NCBI GenBank assembly: GCA_022059125.1
Contig: JAEUWY010000023.1
Span: 2,418,001 to 2,482,000, forward strand
Length of the DNA stretch: 64,000 nucleotides
DNA from: Corynespora cassiicola
Lineage: Eukaryota > Ascomycota > Dothideomycetes > Pleosporales > Corynesporascaceae
Direction of reading: 5' to 3'
Position numbers and translations under genes: made by a program. The notes beneath the pieces are model-generated. The model was given only the letters and a program-made list of their open reading frames with translations. It searched no databases and had not been told where the DNA came from. Of this stretch, positions 11,141-21,725 are shown piece by piece (the stretch's first letter is position 1; each line of letters starts with the position of its first letter).

Positions 11141-12676
11141 TCAGTTCCTCCAGATGCGCACCTGCTTGTCTGCTCCTCCGCTTCCCACGCGATCTCCATC
11201 CGGGCTCCAATCCAGCGCAAACACCTGGTCCTTGTGCCCAGGCAGGTCCTCCTTCAGCTTGCCCGTCCGCAGGTCCCATACCTTGAGCGTCGTGTCCTTG
11301 CTGCAACTCGCCAGCAGCCTGCTATCTGCCGAAAAACTGATCATGTACACGGGCGCGACGTGCGCCCGGAGAGTAAAAAGAAACTTGCCATCGCGCGCGG
11401 ACCACAGCTTAACGTGATTATCCCATGCAGCCGATGCAAGCAGGGCACCGTCCGGGGAAAAACACACTTGGTTGATCTGTTTCTGGTGGCCTGTCATCCT
11501 TGTGACGGGTTTCGTGTTGCTCAGGGGGGTCCACAGGATGAGCGTGCAGTCCTCAGACGCAGTCGCGAGACGTTCGACGATTTCGCCGTTTATCGTTGCA
11601 GCCTTCTCGAATCGCGCCTTGGCTTTCGCAAGCTTCTCCTCAGGCGTCGCCGGAACTTTTCGTGTGTGATCATGGTATCCCGTCCTCAGCACAAAGTCGG
11701 TCGACAGCGCAAGGTGATTCACCCAATGCGCATGCCCCGAGAGCGTATGCACCAGCGTGCCTGTTGCAGCATTCCAGACCTTGATCGTCTTGTCGTGCGA
11801 CGACGTGTAGATGCGACCAGTGCCTCCCCATTTGACACATGTCACACTCCCCTTGTGGCCCGACAGCGCAAAGTCAATTCTGCCTCCTACCGCATCCCAC
11901 ACTCTTACGGTGCCATCTTTTGACGATGAGGCGACACGGGGTCGGTTGGCTTCCTGTAGATGATACGGCTCCCAGCAAAGCGACGTGATGAAATTCGTGT
12001 GACCCTTGAGAGCGCCTCCAACCTGTTTGCCCGTGTTGGGATCCCATATGCGCACTTCATTGTCGTAGCCCCCAGACGCGAGCAGCGACCCATCTGGCGA
12101 ATAGCTGACAGCGAGCACCCATCGACTATGTCCCTTCAGCGTGTGTGCCGGCGTTCCCGTGTCGCAGTCCCATATCCTCACTGTCTTGTCTCCACTTCCA
12201 CTGGCCATTCTACTCGAGTTTGATGGCGAAAATTGGACGGCTAGGATATTTTCTCCATGTCCAGAAATCGCTGCCGCGCATCTTGATACCGCCTTGACTC
12301 GAAAGACGGCCTGGGGAGCATACTGCAACACAATCTCACTCTCCGCAGAGGCCTTTCCAGGCTTCACCAGAGCATTGTACAAATCTTCCTTGTCTCCCAA
12401 GGCTTCTGCAGCACCATCGGGAAAGAAGCGGTAGGGAATCCTGTCGTCGCCCTGCTCTTTCAGCTCGTTGAGCAAAATTTCAAGATTTTTCGTCGATGCT
12501 TGGGATAGGGGGACGGTCAGAACTGGAAGATCGCCGCTTTCTCCGGTCGCTTGGTCAACGAAGCGCACTCGTACAGTGCCATCGGGAATCGTGCTGTCGA
12601 TATCTTGCTGTTTGCTTTGGATTTCTGCCTGTGCGCGCTTTTGGCGCTTCGAGGGGGGTGGGTATTGGGTGGCCAT
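11141..12676 (-). CDS. RSA4: 60S ribosome assembly factor Rsa4 / Notchless, WD40 protein
   Basis: Nucleolar and nuclear pre-60S assembly factor; its N-terminal NLE domain is pulled on by the AAA-ATPase Rea1/Midasin to drive particle remodelling. Intronless, 511 residues, the usual length. The NLE domain spans about residues 35-105 (VRFVDQATGES...IPYRFFPDG), then eight WD40 repeats fill residues about 140-511, for example HSRWVLAVSYSPDGSLLASG, VRIWDPNTGKQ and the last repeat VGSGGADKQVRIWRN. The start codon is chosen because MATQYPPPSKRQKR is a typical Notchless N-terminus with a basic patch. It is transcribed divergently from MSH4 with 291 bp between start codons. Assignment is firm. Confidence 0.96.
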   Translation of the reverse strand: MATQYPPPSKRQKRAQAEIQSKQQDIDSTIPDGTVRVRFVDQATGESGDLPVLTVPLSQASTKNLEILLNELKEQGDDRIPYRFFPDGAAEALGDKEDLYNALVKPGKASAESEIVLQYAPQAVFRVKAVSRCAAAISGHGENILAVQFSPSNSSRMASGSGDKTVRIWDCDTGTPAHTLKGHSRWVLAVSYSPDGSLLASGGYDNEVRIWDPNTGKQVGGALKGHTNFITSLCWEPYHLQEANRPRVASSSKDGTVRVWDAVGGRIDFALSGHKGSVTCVKWGGTGRIYTSSHDKTIKVWNAATGTLVHTLSGHAHWVNHLALSTDFVLRTGYHDHTRKVPATPEEKLAKAKARFEKAATINGEIVERLATASEDCTLILWTPLSNTKPVTRMTGHQKQINQVCFSPDGALLASAAWDNHVKLWSARDGKFLFTLRAHVAPVYMISFSADSRLLASCSKDTTLKVWDLRTGKLKEDLPGHKDQVFALDWSPDGDRVGSGGADKQVRIWRN

Positions 12677-12967
12677 ATCGATCGATTACAGAACCGCTTG
12701 GTGATTCACCGAAATTCCTGGACGGGTAGGTCGGGGGGGGATGGGCAGGACACAAGTGCGGGCATTCTTCGAAATCTACAAAATTTCGTTATCGATAAGC
12801 CGCGCTAGTCAGGGCCGACGCGCTAAGCGAGGGCCATGGTCCAGCGCGTTCCTGCCCCTCATCACCTTCCCCATCTCATAACACTCTGGTCTCGCCCTGC
12901 TCAAGAGAAGAGCATGTTACGAGGATCAGATTGATCGCAAACTAAACTAGCAGCTCTGCTAACTACA
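12677..12967. promoter_or_regulatory. Divergent promoter RSA4 / MSH4
   Basis: 291 bp separate the two start codons, so both genes must share control sequences. A GATA-type core sits at TTATCGATAAG around 12788-12798, itself a near-palindrome. No TATA box is evident. Confidence 0.5.
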
Positions 12968-15900
12968 ATGGCTCAGCCAAGACCAGCTTTTACGGCCTAT
13001 AGCCCCTCAGAGTCCATGTCCTATCCATCCTATACCTATGGTGAGTACAACACAACTATGACGCCTCGTCCCAGAACACGCAGAAGCACTGGTCGTCCTG
13101 GGACGGCTCGTCCAAAAACTGGTGTCTCGACAATCGCTGGAATCGAAGCCCAGGAGATTGTGTGCGCTGTCACAGAGTCTCGAGGCATCTCTCCCACGGT
13201 TGGACTGGCTTTCGTCAATCTCGATAACGCTGAAGCCGTGCTCTGTCAGATTTGCGATAGCCAGACCTATGTGAACACAATCCACAAACTCAAGGTCTAT
13301 GGTCCGTCCGAGATACTCATCATGTCAACTGCAGCCAGCCCAAAGTCCAAACTGTTCTCCATCATTGAAGAGAACATCTTAGACATGGGAAGTAAGCTCT
13401 CTCTTTTCGACCGTCGCTATTGGGTGGAATCAACCGGTGTCGAATATGTACAGTCGCTCGCTTTCAAGGATGACGTTGAAGCCATCAAAGTTGCCGTCTC
13501 TGGGAATTACTATGCTGTCTGCTGTATCGCAGCTGTGGGTTCTTCTTTGAACCCCAACACTCCAGCTGGTTAATGTGAACCCAGGTTTTCAAGCACATTG
13601 AATTGAATAGGGGTAAAACTTTCTCGTTTCATTCCCTCAGAATCAAATACGAACCTTCGGAGGGGTCCATGATGATTGATGTGTCGACCATACACTCGCT
13701 CGAGCTGGTGCAGAATATCCAGAACGCAAAATCAAAAGACTGTTTGTTTGGCTTACTCAACGAGACTTTGACGCCAATGGGATCCAGACTGCTGCGAAGC
13801 AACATCCTGCAACCTCTCACCGAGCCGACAACACTTGGCCATCGCTATGATGCGATAGAGGAGCTTACTACCAAGGAGGAAATGTTCTTCGCAACTCGTG
13901 CAGGCTCGTTTTGTCATCCTCACGGGTGAACAGTCACTAACACTACAGTCAGCCCTAAAAAATGCACTTGACGCGGATAGGATTCTTACAGCTGTAGGTT
14001 CATCTTTTGGCTTGGTACTCTCTTTGACTAATTAATTGGTAGCTTATCGTCATTCCAACAAAGACTGACATCTATATTACCGAACAGAGTATCAACCAAG
14101 TAATCATGCTGAAACAATTCGTCTTTTCCGTAAAGCCCATCTATGAGGCGCTCACCGGAGCAAGGTGCAGTATGCTCAACGATATTCGTGAGGTGGGCTG
14201 AGCTGGCACCTAGTGCGAATCTCCTTACTGACATCGAATAGTATTGTGCCCCTGCAAACATAAAGCCTGTCCAAGAGATCATCGACTGCGTGATAAACGA
14301 GGATACAGCCTACGCGAAGCAGCCCCTAGAACTCCGCAACCAACGCAATTATGCTGTCAAATCCGGTATGAACGGGCTGCTTGATGTAGCGCGTACGACC
14401 TACAAAGAGGCAATGGAGGATGCCTATCAACATGCTACTGAGCTCATTGGTATTTCTTTTTCAAATCCCATCACTTAGAGATATACTAATGCCAACAAAG
14501 AGGAATACGGTATTCAACTAGAGCTAAAATACGAGGGTGCTCGCCATTTCTATATCCGAATCGCTGAATCAGAGCTGGAAGGCAGAACTCTCCCTCCAAT
14601 CTTCACCAATGTCTTTCGCAAGAAGCGGAATATTGAATGCCAGACTGTGGAGCTACTGAAGAGAAATCAAAAGGTCTGTACCTTTGCTCTAAAGTTCGCT
14701 TCGCGGTTGACCCATATACGTAGATAAACACTGCTCACCAAGAAGTGGTACTAATGAGTAAGCTGTCATCTGCCTACAAGCCACTCACTTGTTGATATGA
14801 TAGGCGATAATTCTGTGCAATCTCTTATAGAGGAAGTGCGCATTCACATGTCGGCTCTGTTCAAGATATGTGAGGCTATCGCGATGCTAGACATGGTACC
14901 TGGGCGCTCCAACACTTTAATTTACTAATATACTGACCAGCTTTAGCTGTCTGCCTTTGCGCAGAAGGTTATCGTAAACGATTATGGTAAGGAAAATTAT
15001 GCGATGATACTGCCCTTTCTGACTGCCACAAAGTTCGCCCTCAAATCACGGACACGCTTGCGATCAAGGCCAGCAGACACCCGATCAAAGAGATGATTAT
15101 GCAAAGCAAATTCATACCCAATGATGCATACGCTTCACAGCAATCACGTTTTTCTATTATTACCGGGTGCAACATGAGCGGGAAAAGCACGTATATCAGA
15201 TCCGTCGCTCTTATGTCAATCATGGCGCAAATTGGAAGCTAGTACGTGCTCTCGTGAACCTAGATATCGCAGCTGATGGGTAGCAGTGTTCCCGCCACAT
15301 ACGCTTCATTCCCAATCTTTCATCAACTTTTTGCAAGACTTGGTATGGATGACAGTATCGAGACCAACGTTTCGACGTTTGCGGCTGAAATGAGAGAAAT
15401 TGCTTTCATTTTGCGCAACATCAATAGACGTAGCCTGTAGGTTATTGGTTTCGTTAAAGGATTATGGTCTTCTTTGATAAACATTCTCATGGCTAACTAA
15501 CCTTAGGGTTATTGTAGACGAGCTGGGCAGGGGTACGAGCACTCGTGACGGTCTTGCTATTGCAATTGCCATAGCTGAAGCATTGATAGACAGCAAAGTT
15601 AGTTGCTTCCTTCCTTGGCAGGATTCATCTGACGTATACCTAGGCGATTGTGTGGTTTGCTACTCACTTCCACGACCTTGCAGAGGTTCTAAAAGAGCGA
15701 AGTGGAGTAGTGAATTTGCATCTCGCTGTTGACGTATGTGCCCACCTCCCTGTGAAGAACCAGTTAACACATATCAGATGGGGAATCCCAATTCCATGAC
15801 CATGCTCTACAGAGTATCAGATGGTCCGATGAAAGAGACTCATTATGGACTCGCAATGGCGCGAGTTGTCCCTTTGCCTCCTGGGGTCATTGAGCGCGCC

Positions 15901-16356
15901 ACAGAAGTCGCCCACAAGCTTGAACGCCAGATGCTGAAAAAGAAGAAGGCTTCAATGACTGTCATCAGGGAGCGGCGCCGCAAACTGATACTCAGTCTCA
16001 AGGAACATCTTGTGCAGGCTCAGAATGGCGCCATGGAAGGCGAGGTTCTGTCAGCTTGGCTCAAGGAACTCCAAAAAGAATTCGTTATGCGCATGTCAGC
16101 TATCGACGCTGATGCGGCATCTGTGCAAGACGAAAGCGATGATGAGGAAGTAAACATGGGGCATGACGAGCAAGAAGTTGTTGACAAAGATGAGGATATG
16201 AGAGATGCAGACCAGGAACAGCCGAACGCTCACGTCCGTCAAACTTCTGTGATCTCTATTGATTCTCGGGTCTCCTCATCGGCATCTTACAGTAGCGTTC
16301 GGCCAACATCGTCGGTTCTATCTGCTGCGCGTGCGCCCCCGGAGTATAGATACTAG
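12968..16356 (+). CDS. MSH4: Meiotic MutS homologue MSH4
   Basis: Partner of MSH5 in the MutS-gamma clamp that stabilises Holliday-junction intermediates and promotes meiotic crossovers; nuclear, no mismatch-repair role. Fourteen exons deduced: 12968-13534, 13585-13899, 13949-13993, 14043-14192, 14242-14449, 14501-14673, 14724-14757, 14804-14895, 14947-14986, 15034-15241, 15287-15436, 15507-15597, 15644-15733, 15778-16356, giving about 913 residues. The ATPase domain is complete: [13 protein letters not shown] (Walker A; a Cys instead of Pro is, as I recall, also seen in yeast), [29 protein letters not shown] (Walker B and signature) and WFATHFHDL. There is no MutS domain I, as expected for MSH4. 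The second intron seems to use a GC donor. The C-terminal ~100 residues are acidic and Ser-rich. Confidence 0.95.
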
Positions 16357-16865
16357 GGTAGTAAGGGAAGGGAAATATGCAGCGAAGCGTCGAAATTCTG
16401 GAAAGGATATTATTACATCTACAACCCACATCAGTCCAAGTATGGGCTGGTTAGAATGTAGCAAGTGGTCTGCCAATGTATCATACCAAATATGGTAACA
16501 ATCTCCAATAGCGGATGTTTTTAGTCACGACAACCTTGCCCATCGGTTACCAGCATCAGATCCTTCACGTGTTGCGGACTTACGTGATGGTAATGGCACC
16601 CGCCCGAAAAGGCTCCGATTTGGCAAGCCGACCTCAGTTGAGCCGAGGAGAAACACCAACTCGCGGTGGACCGGCTGACTATGAACGTCTGGACCCCGAA
16701 TTGTGCAATATGACTCCACGGCACGCGCATGCGCTGTAGACGCTGGGCCTCGTACAAAAGCTTGGTTTGAGTCGCGTTCAATGGAAGATGACGACGAGGG
16801 CAAATTTTGTAGTCGACTGAATCGTTCACTCTGGTAAATACGAAAAGAGCTAGTATACATACGTC
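16357..16865. other. Intergenic region
   Basis: About 500 bp between tandem genes MSH4 and the nitronate monooxygenase. Small open frames only, none protein-like. It holds the MSH4 3' end and the next promoter; no other structure seen. Confidence 0.45.
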
Positions 16866-18137
16866 ATGGCACAACTGCAGCTGCAGCAGCACATTGCACG
16901 GCTGAAGGAGGATTATCCATGGATCTCGACGCCGCTCGTGATTGGGGCGCCCATGAGGCTGATTGCGCTGGCGGAGCTGGCGGTTGAGATATCAAAGGCT
17001 GGTATGCGTGTTTCTCATCAACATCTGGCGTACCATTTCCCATCTTTGGCGTGTGTTTGACTATATATCGCATGCTGTTACATTCCCTTTTCCCTACAAC
17101 ATTCCCTCTAATCCAACCCCTCAACACCCCAACTAACCACCCCCCAAACAGGCGGCATAGGCTTCATCGGCGCCGGAACCGACGTCTCAGACCTAGACAA
17201 ACACCTCACGCACGCAACCTCCCTCCTCTCTTCTTCCCCCTCCTCCCCTCCCCTCCCTTCCCGCGCCAACACCCTCCCCCTAGGCATCGGCTTCATAAAC
17301 TGGGGCGCACAGCTCGCCCCCGCCCTCGACGCCATACGTACACACCGCCCCGCCGCGGTCTGGTTCTTCGCTGCGTCGTCGCCAGCCTCGCTGGCCGAGT
17401 GGGCGGCGCGCTCGCGCGAGGCGTGCGCCCAGACGCGCGTCTGGGTGCAGGTGGGCAGCGTGGCGGAGGCGAGGGGCGTGCTGAGGGCGGGCGTGAGGCC
17501 TGACGTGCTGGTCGTGCAGGGGACGGATGCGGGGGGGCATGGGCTGGTCAGGGGCGCAGGGGTGGTGAGCCTCGTGCCCGAGGTGTGCGATGCGGTGGCT
17601 GAGGAGGTTGCTTCTGGCACCACCACTGGGGGGAAGGATGGCTACGAAGGCCCGGTCATCGTGGCTGCGGGGGGGATCGCGGAGAAGAGGGGGGCGGCGG
17701 CGGCGTTTTGTCTGGGGGCTTGTGGGGTGGTGCTCGGGACGCGGTTTTTGGCGGCGAAGGAGGCAAATATTGCCAAAGGGTATCAGGAGGAGGTTTTGAG
17801 GGCGGGGGATGGGGGGCAGACGACGATTAGGACCAAGGTGTATGATGAGCTTAGGGAGACGGTGTGGGCGGACACGCACAACGCGCGGGGAGTCATCAAC
17901 AAGAGTTTCGAGGATGCGGTGGGGGGGTTGGATGTCGAGGAGAATAAGAGGCTCTATGCGGAGGAAGTCAACAAGGGGGATGCTGGATGGGGAGTCGAGG
18001 GTAGAATGACGACGTATGCGGGGGCTGCTGTTGGCCTGGTGAAAGAGGTCAAGGGTGCCGGCGAGATCGTAGAGGAAGTCAGAGAGGGCGTCAAGGAGAT
18101 TCTGGGCGGGTTGAAGGACGTTAAGAGCGTTTTGTAG
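16866..18137 (+). CDS. Nitronate monooxygenase (2-nitropropane dioxygenase family)
   Basis: FMN-dependent TIM-barrel enzyme that oxidises alkyl nitronates such as propionate-3-nitronate to carbonyl compounds and nitrite, protecting against nitro toxins. Exons 16866-17001 and 17152-18137, intron 17002-17151 with GTATGC donor; 373 residues. Motifs in order: TPLVIGAPM near the N-terminus, AGGIGFIGAG across the junction (FMN-binding loop), LGIGFINWG, VVQGTDAGGHG with the His near the catalytic position, VIVAAGGI, and LGTRFLAAKEAN (FMN phosphate site). An in-frame alternative would start after an upstream Met, but MAQLQLQQHIARLKEDYPW is a normal N-terminus. The gene is GC-rich with many G runs. 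Assignment to family firm; true substrate unknown. Confidence 0.92.
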
Positions 18138-18474
18138 TTTAGTATAGTGCTGCGATGACCATGTAAGAATCACGACATCTCCATTCCTCACTTTTTTTTT
18201 TTTCTTCACAGACGTACTCGATAGTTGGGTTCATCTCAAATTTTATGTTCAATATGGAAGCGTATGATAACGATTGCCCGTATGATGGTCCCCATGGTCC
18301 AATAGCTGTCGGCCGTGCTCGAGATGGTGCCCCCGCCATGAGGTACCGGCATGCCCACGTGCATGAATGGATTCGTGACTTTTGAGCCGAATGCGCCCGC
18401 CCAGACAAGTACTCCAGATGAACGCCGCCCAATGCTAAACTCAGCCCTGCTCCAGGTCCAAGGTGGCCATTTCT
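18138..18474. other. Convergent intergenic region
   Basis: 337 bp between two converging genes. It holds both 3' ends; a 13-base T run near 18190-18202 is the only notable feature. Confidence 0.45.
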
Positions 18475-19120
18475 TCAGCCAGTCTTACGAGAATTGCGCT
18501 CATTCGCGCGCTGTTTCCTCTCGTTCCTCCTGATGCGCTCCTTGCGTTCGGCGCGGCCCTCAGCCCTCTTGTCGTGGGCCTCGCCGGTCTGCTGCTCCTT
18601 CTTCTCGTCCACCTCGACGAGCCACTCGGAGTCGCCCTCCTTGTTCTTGCCCTTGTAACCCCACTTGGGGACCCATTCTCCCGTCGCATCGTCGTAAACC
18701 ATCTTGCCGTCCCGCTTCTTGGCCTTGATACCCTTCTTCTCGGCAAAGCGCTCCCACTTGGTCTTTTCCTTCTCGGCTGGGACGGGTTTCTCACGCGGGA
18801 GCTGCGTGGTTGGCGCTGGGAGGACCAGGTGAACGCCATCGGAGTTACTCTTCACTTCGCACGTGCCGAGCAGTTGGTTGATCAGAGCTTGCGCAGCATC
18901 GCGGGCCGTGGCAGCGAGCGTCTCTTCGTCTGCGTCGTGCGGCAGGGGATTGGGGTCGAAGGCGGCGAGGTTGCCGATGTCGAAGGTGAAGGGGGTGGGC
19001 TTGTTCACGGCGACGGGCCTGCGGGGGGCGTTAGTAGAAGAAAGAGAGTTGGGAAGCAAGGCGGCTTGCAACGCACAATCGGCTCGTCGCAGTCGAGTCG
19101 GCCATGGAAGTCACGTCCAT
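18475..19120 (-). CDS. RRS1: Ribosome biogenesis regulatory protein Rrs1
   Basis: Nuclear factor that with Rpf2 recruits the 5S RNP (5S rRNA, uL5, uL18) to the pre-60S particle. Exons on the minus strand: start to 19077, then 18475-19018; intron 19019-19076 (GTGCGT donor, CCGCAG acceptor). The junction creates SRLPVAVNKPTPFTFDIGNLAAFDPNPL, the hallmark N-terminal motif, followed by TKWERFAEKKGIKAKKRDGKMVYDD and EWVPKWGYKG. The C-terminus is a Lys/Arg-rich helix. I place the start at 19120 or 19105 because Rrs1 proteins begin only 8-15 residues before the LPV motif; in-frame ATGs exist upstream at 19207 and 19270. The gene is divergent from the mS29 gene. Confidence 0.93.
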
Positions 19121-19421
19121 TGCGCCTCCGGAGATGTCGTTTGCAAGCTGTGTGCGCGGCGAGGTATGGTCCACTTCAATGCCTCCGTTCATGTCAATGT
19201 CGGTCATGGCGCGCTTCGATTTCTGATATGCGGTGGTTGCGATAGCTGCGAGGCAGAATTTCTTAGACATTTTTTGGCGGCGCGGGACACTGCGCTAGCC
19301 CCATCCAGCTTAGCCCACCAACCGGACCTCCGAGCTTTTTGGAGTCCATCGCAAACTTCATCACTCGATCAGGGCATCCAATTCACCATTGCGGGAGCCC
19401 TGCGCCGCCATTCGTTCCATC
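19121..19421. promoter_or_regulatory. Divergent promoter RRS1 / mS29
   Basis: About 300 bp (less if an upstream RRS1 start is used) shared by a cytosolic-ribosome assembly gene and a mitochondrial-ribosome gene. A CCAAT box lies at 19378-19382, about 40 bp before the mS29 start. Confidence 0.5.
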
Positions 19422-20899
19422 ATGGCCTCCCCCGTCTGCCTGCGAAGCTTCTCGCAGCGCACCCTCGACCGCTCGCCCCTGGCCTCGCTCGCATCGCGCA
19501 CCCTGCGAGCCCCCCAGACAGCATGCTTTTCCACGTCGGCCACGCGATTTGCCAATCCAAACATGAAGAAGAAGGCGCTCGGTTCCGCTCCCAAGAAGGG
19601 AACAAGGACTCTGAATGTCAAGAAGGGCAAGAAAGCCTCCGCCGACTCCGGCAAGCGCCCGGGAATTGGCGAACGCAAGGCCCAGCGGAAGCGCATCGTC
19701 CTCACCAACAACAACGCATTGGAAGTCAGCTCTCTAAAGGATCTGGATAAAGCCAGTGCGCTGGATGCAAGCATTCAGGGCCAAGTCAGAGGCCTGCCTG
19801 ATCCCCTCGTCGACTCGCTGAGGGCGCTCGAGGCTTTCAAGACCACACAGGGATGGAGCCTCTTCAGGAGACCCGCTACTTTGATTCGCAAGGAGACGGC
19901 AGAGGTGGCAAGCTTAATCAAAGAAGTTGAGGCATCGGAGAAGGGCAAGAAGACTACCGTTCGTCGCATCTTGACTGGTGAGAAGATGAGCGGAAAGAGC
20001 ACGTTGGTGCTCCAAGGGTTGAGCATTGCTCTGTTGCGGCAATGGGTGGTAATCAACCTCCCAGAGTGTATGTATCAGTGTAGACGTGCCAATTCCAAGT
20101 CGCTCACAAATTTGCAGGCCAGGACATTACCAATGCCCACACCGACTACGCCCCGCTCCCCGGTTCGCAACCCCAGCAGTACACCCAAAACAGCTACACT
20201 GCGAACCTCCTGACGCAAATCCTCAAAGCGAACACGGATTTCTTCGCCAAGGACATTCCTGTGACTACGAACCCAGAGCTACCCGTGCCATTGCCCAAAG
20301 GCGCCAACTTGAAGCAGCTGGCCCAACTCGGTGTAGCCAACCCTGAGGCAGCCTGGCCCGTGTTCATGGCTCTATGGAAGGAACTTACTCTGCCTAATCG
20401 TCCACCCATCTTGTTCGCAGCCGACAACTTGGCCCACATCATGAGGAACTCCGCATACATTTCTCCAGAGTTGAAGCCTATCCATCCCTTCGATCTGACG
20501 CTGGTCCGCCACTTTGTGGATCTTCTCTCTAGCAAGACTGCTCTTCCCAATGGTGGTGTTATCCTTGCCGCGACTTCCAAGTCCAATGCACCCGCGACCC
20601 CCGCTCTCGACTTCTCCGTTCAGATCGCCGAGGCCAAGCAATACCACCCAGAAAGCATGCCTCGATGGAACCCTTACAAGAACATTGACGGGCGGGTCAT
20701 GGAGGCACTAAAGGACATTCCTGTGATAAAATCTGGAGGATTGAGCAAAGAGGAGGCTAGGTCTATCATGGAGTACTATGCCGAGAGTGGAATGCTTAGG
20801 GCTAAAGTGGACGAACAATTCGTGAGCCAAAAGTGGAGCCTGGCTGGTATGGGCAATGTGGGCGAGCTGGAGAGGGCTACCGTGCGATTAAGGATATAG
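19422..20899 (+). CDS. Mitochondrial small-subunit ribosomal protein mS29 (DAP3/Rsm23)
   Basis: GTP-binding protein of the mitoribosomal small-subunit head, homologue of human DAP3 and yeast Rsm23. Exons 19422-20067 and 20118-20899, intron 20068-20117 (GTATGT donor); about 475 residues. The N-terminus is basic, Ser/Arg-rich and lacks acidic residues, a typical mitochondrial presequence (RSFSQRTLDRSPLASLASRTLR). The P-loop reads LTGEKMSGKSTLVLQG near residues 185-200, followed by WVVINLPECQDITNAHTDYAP across the junction, a DAP3-family motif. The C-terminal winged region includes FVDLLSSKTALPNGGVILAATS. The start codon is the first ATG giving the presequence. It is divergent from RRS1. Confidence 0.93.
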
Positions 20900-21725
20900 G
20901 ATTCTTGTATGATACCGTGTTTATTGGGATTGCGGGGATGAACTGTATCATATTCTGGTATGTATGTAGGATTTGTACAATTATCGGACTGGCGCATGTC
21001 AATCCTCTGAGGCTTAGGTTTTTCCAGGGCGATGCCGATGTGCATAATGCCATTGAGGAATTCTTGGTACACGACTGCAGAGCGACTGATTTCGGCTATT
21101 GCCCCAGGACATACTATCCTTTTGTGATATACCTCTGTGAACAGCGGACATCAGACGGCCATGTATCCGGCCCCCCGCATTCGACCTCAACTATCTGCAG
21201 TTGGATCAGCCGTTTGCAACTAGTGTAGCGATTTGGTATACTATTGGTCGTAGTTCTGGTGGCTTAACCATTTGTCATCAAAAAACAACAGTAGGCGATC
21301 TTAGAAGGCCACCCGTCCATATTATGCAACCAATTTTTTTCCGGGGAAACCCCATTATGTACTTGGCTAGTAGCGAAAAGTAACACTGTTGCAGTTAGGC
21401 GTCTTAGAGTTTGTCTCGCTGCTCAACGAGGCCGCCTATGCCCACTCCAGCCAACGATTGGCAAGATCAGCAAGCCAACATACAATCAACCGTGGACCTT
21501 GTATCCTTAGAGCTACTACAATCTAATGTAATGATAACTTGATCTAGCTGCTAGCACTAGGTTAACATTACCCCATCACCACTTCGTACGCACCTCACCA
21601 TCGCACCCGAACCCTCCGCCCCCATCGGCCGAGCACACACTCTCCTTATATCCCCAACCCAACGCCCAACCAGCCGCCCCCTCTCCAAAAAGGGCATCCC
21701 CAAAAATAATTTGCCATCTCAAACG
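20900..21725. other. Intergenic region
   Basis: About 825 bp between tandem genes. The last ~130 bp before the hydrolase is C-rich (CCCC/ACCC tracts at 21600-21720), typical of fungal promoter pyrimidine tracts. A CAAT/TATA-like arrangement is not obvious. No gene supported. Confidence 0.45.

Noticed and set aside
10405..11286. 293-codon plus-strand open frame
   Set aside because: It overlaps the 3' end of RSA4 antisense and is Arg/Ser/Pro-rich with no recognisable motif; typical of GC-rich non-coding DNA.
17280..18209. 309-codon minus-strand open frame
   Set aside because: It is antisense to the nitronate monooxygenase gene, which accounts for the region; His/Arg/Pro-rich shadow.
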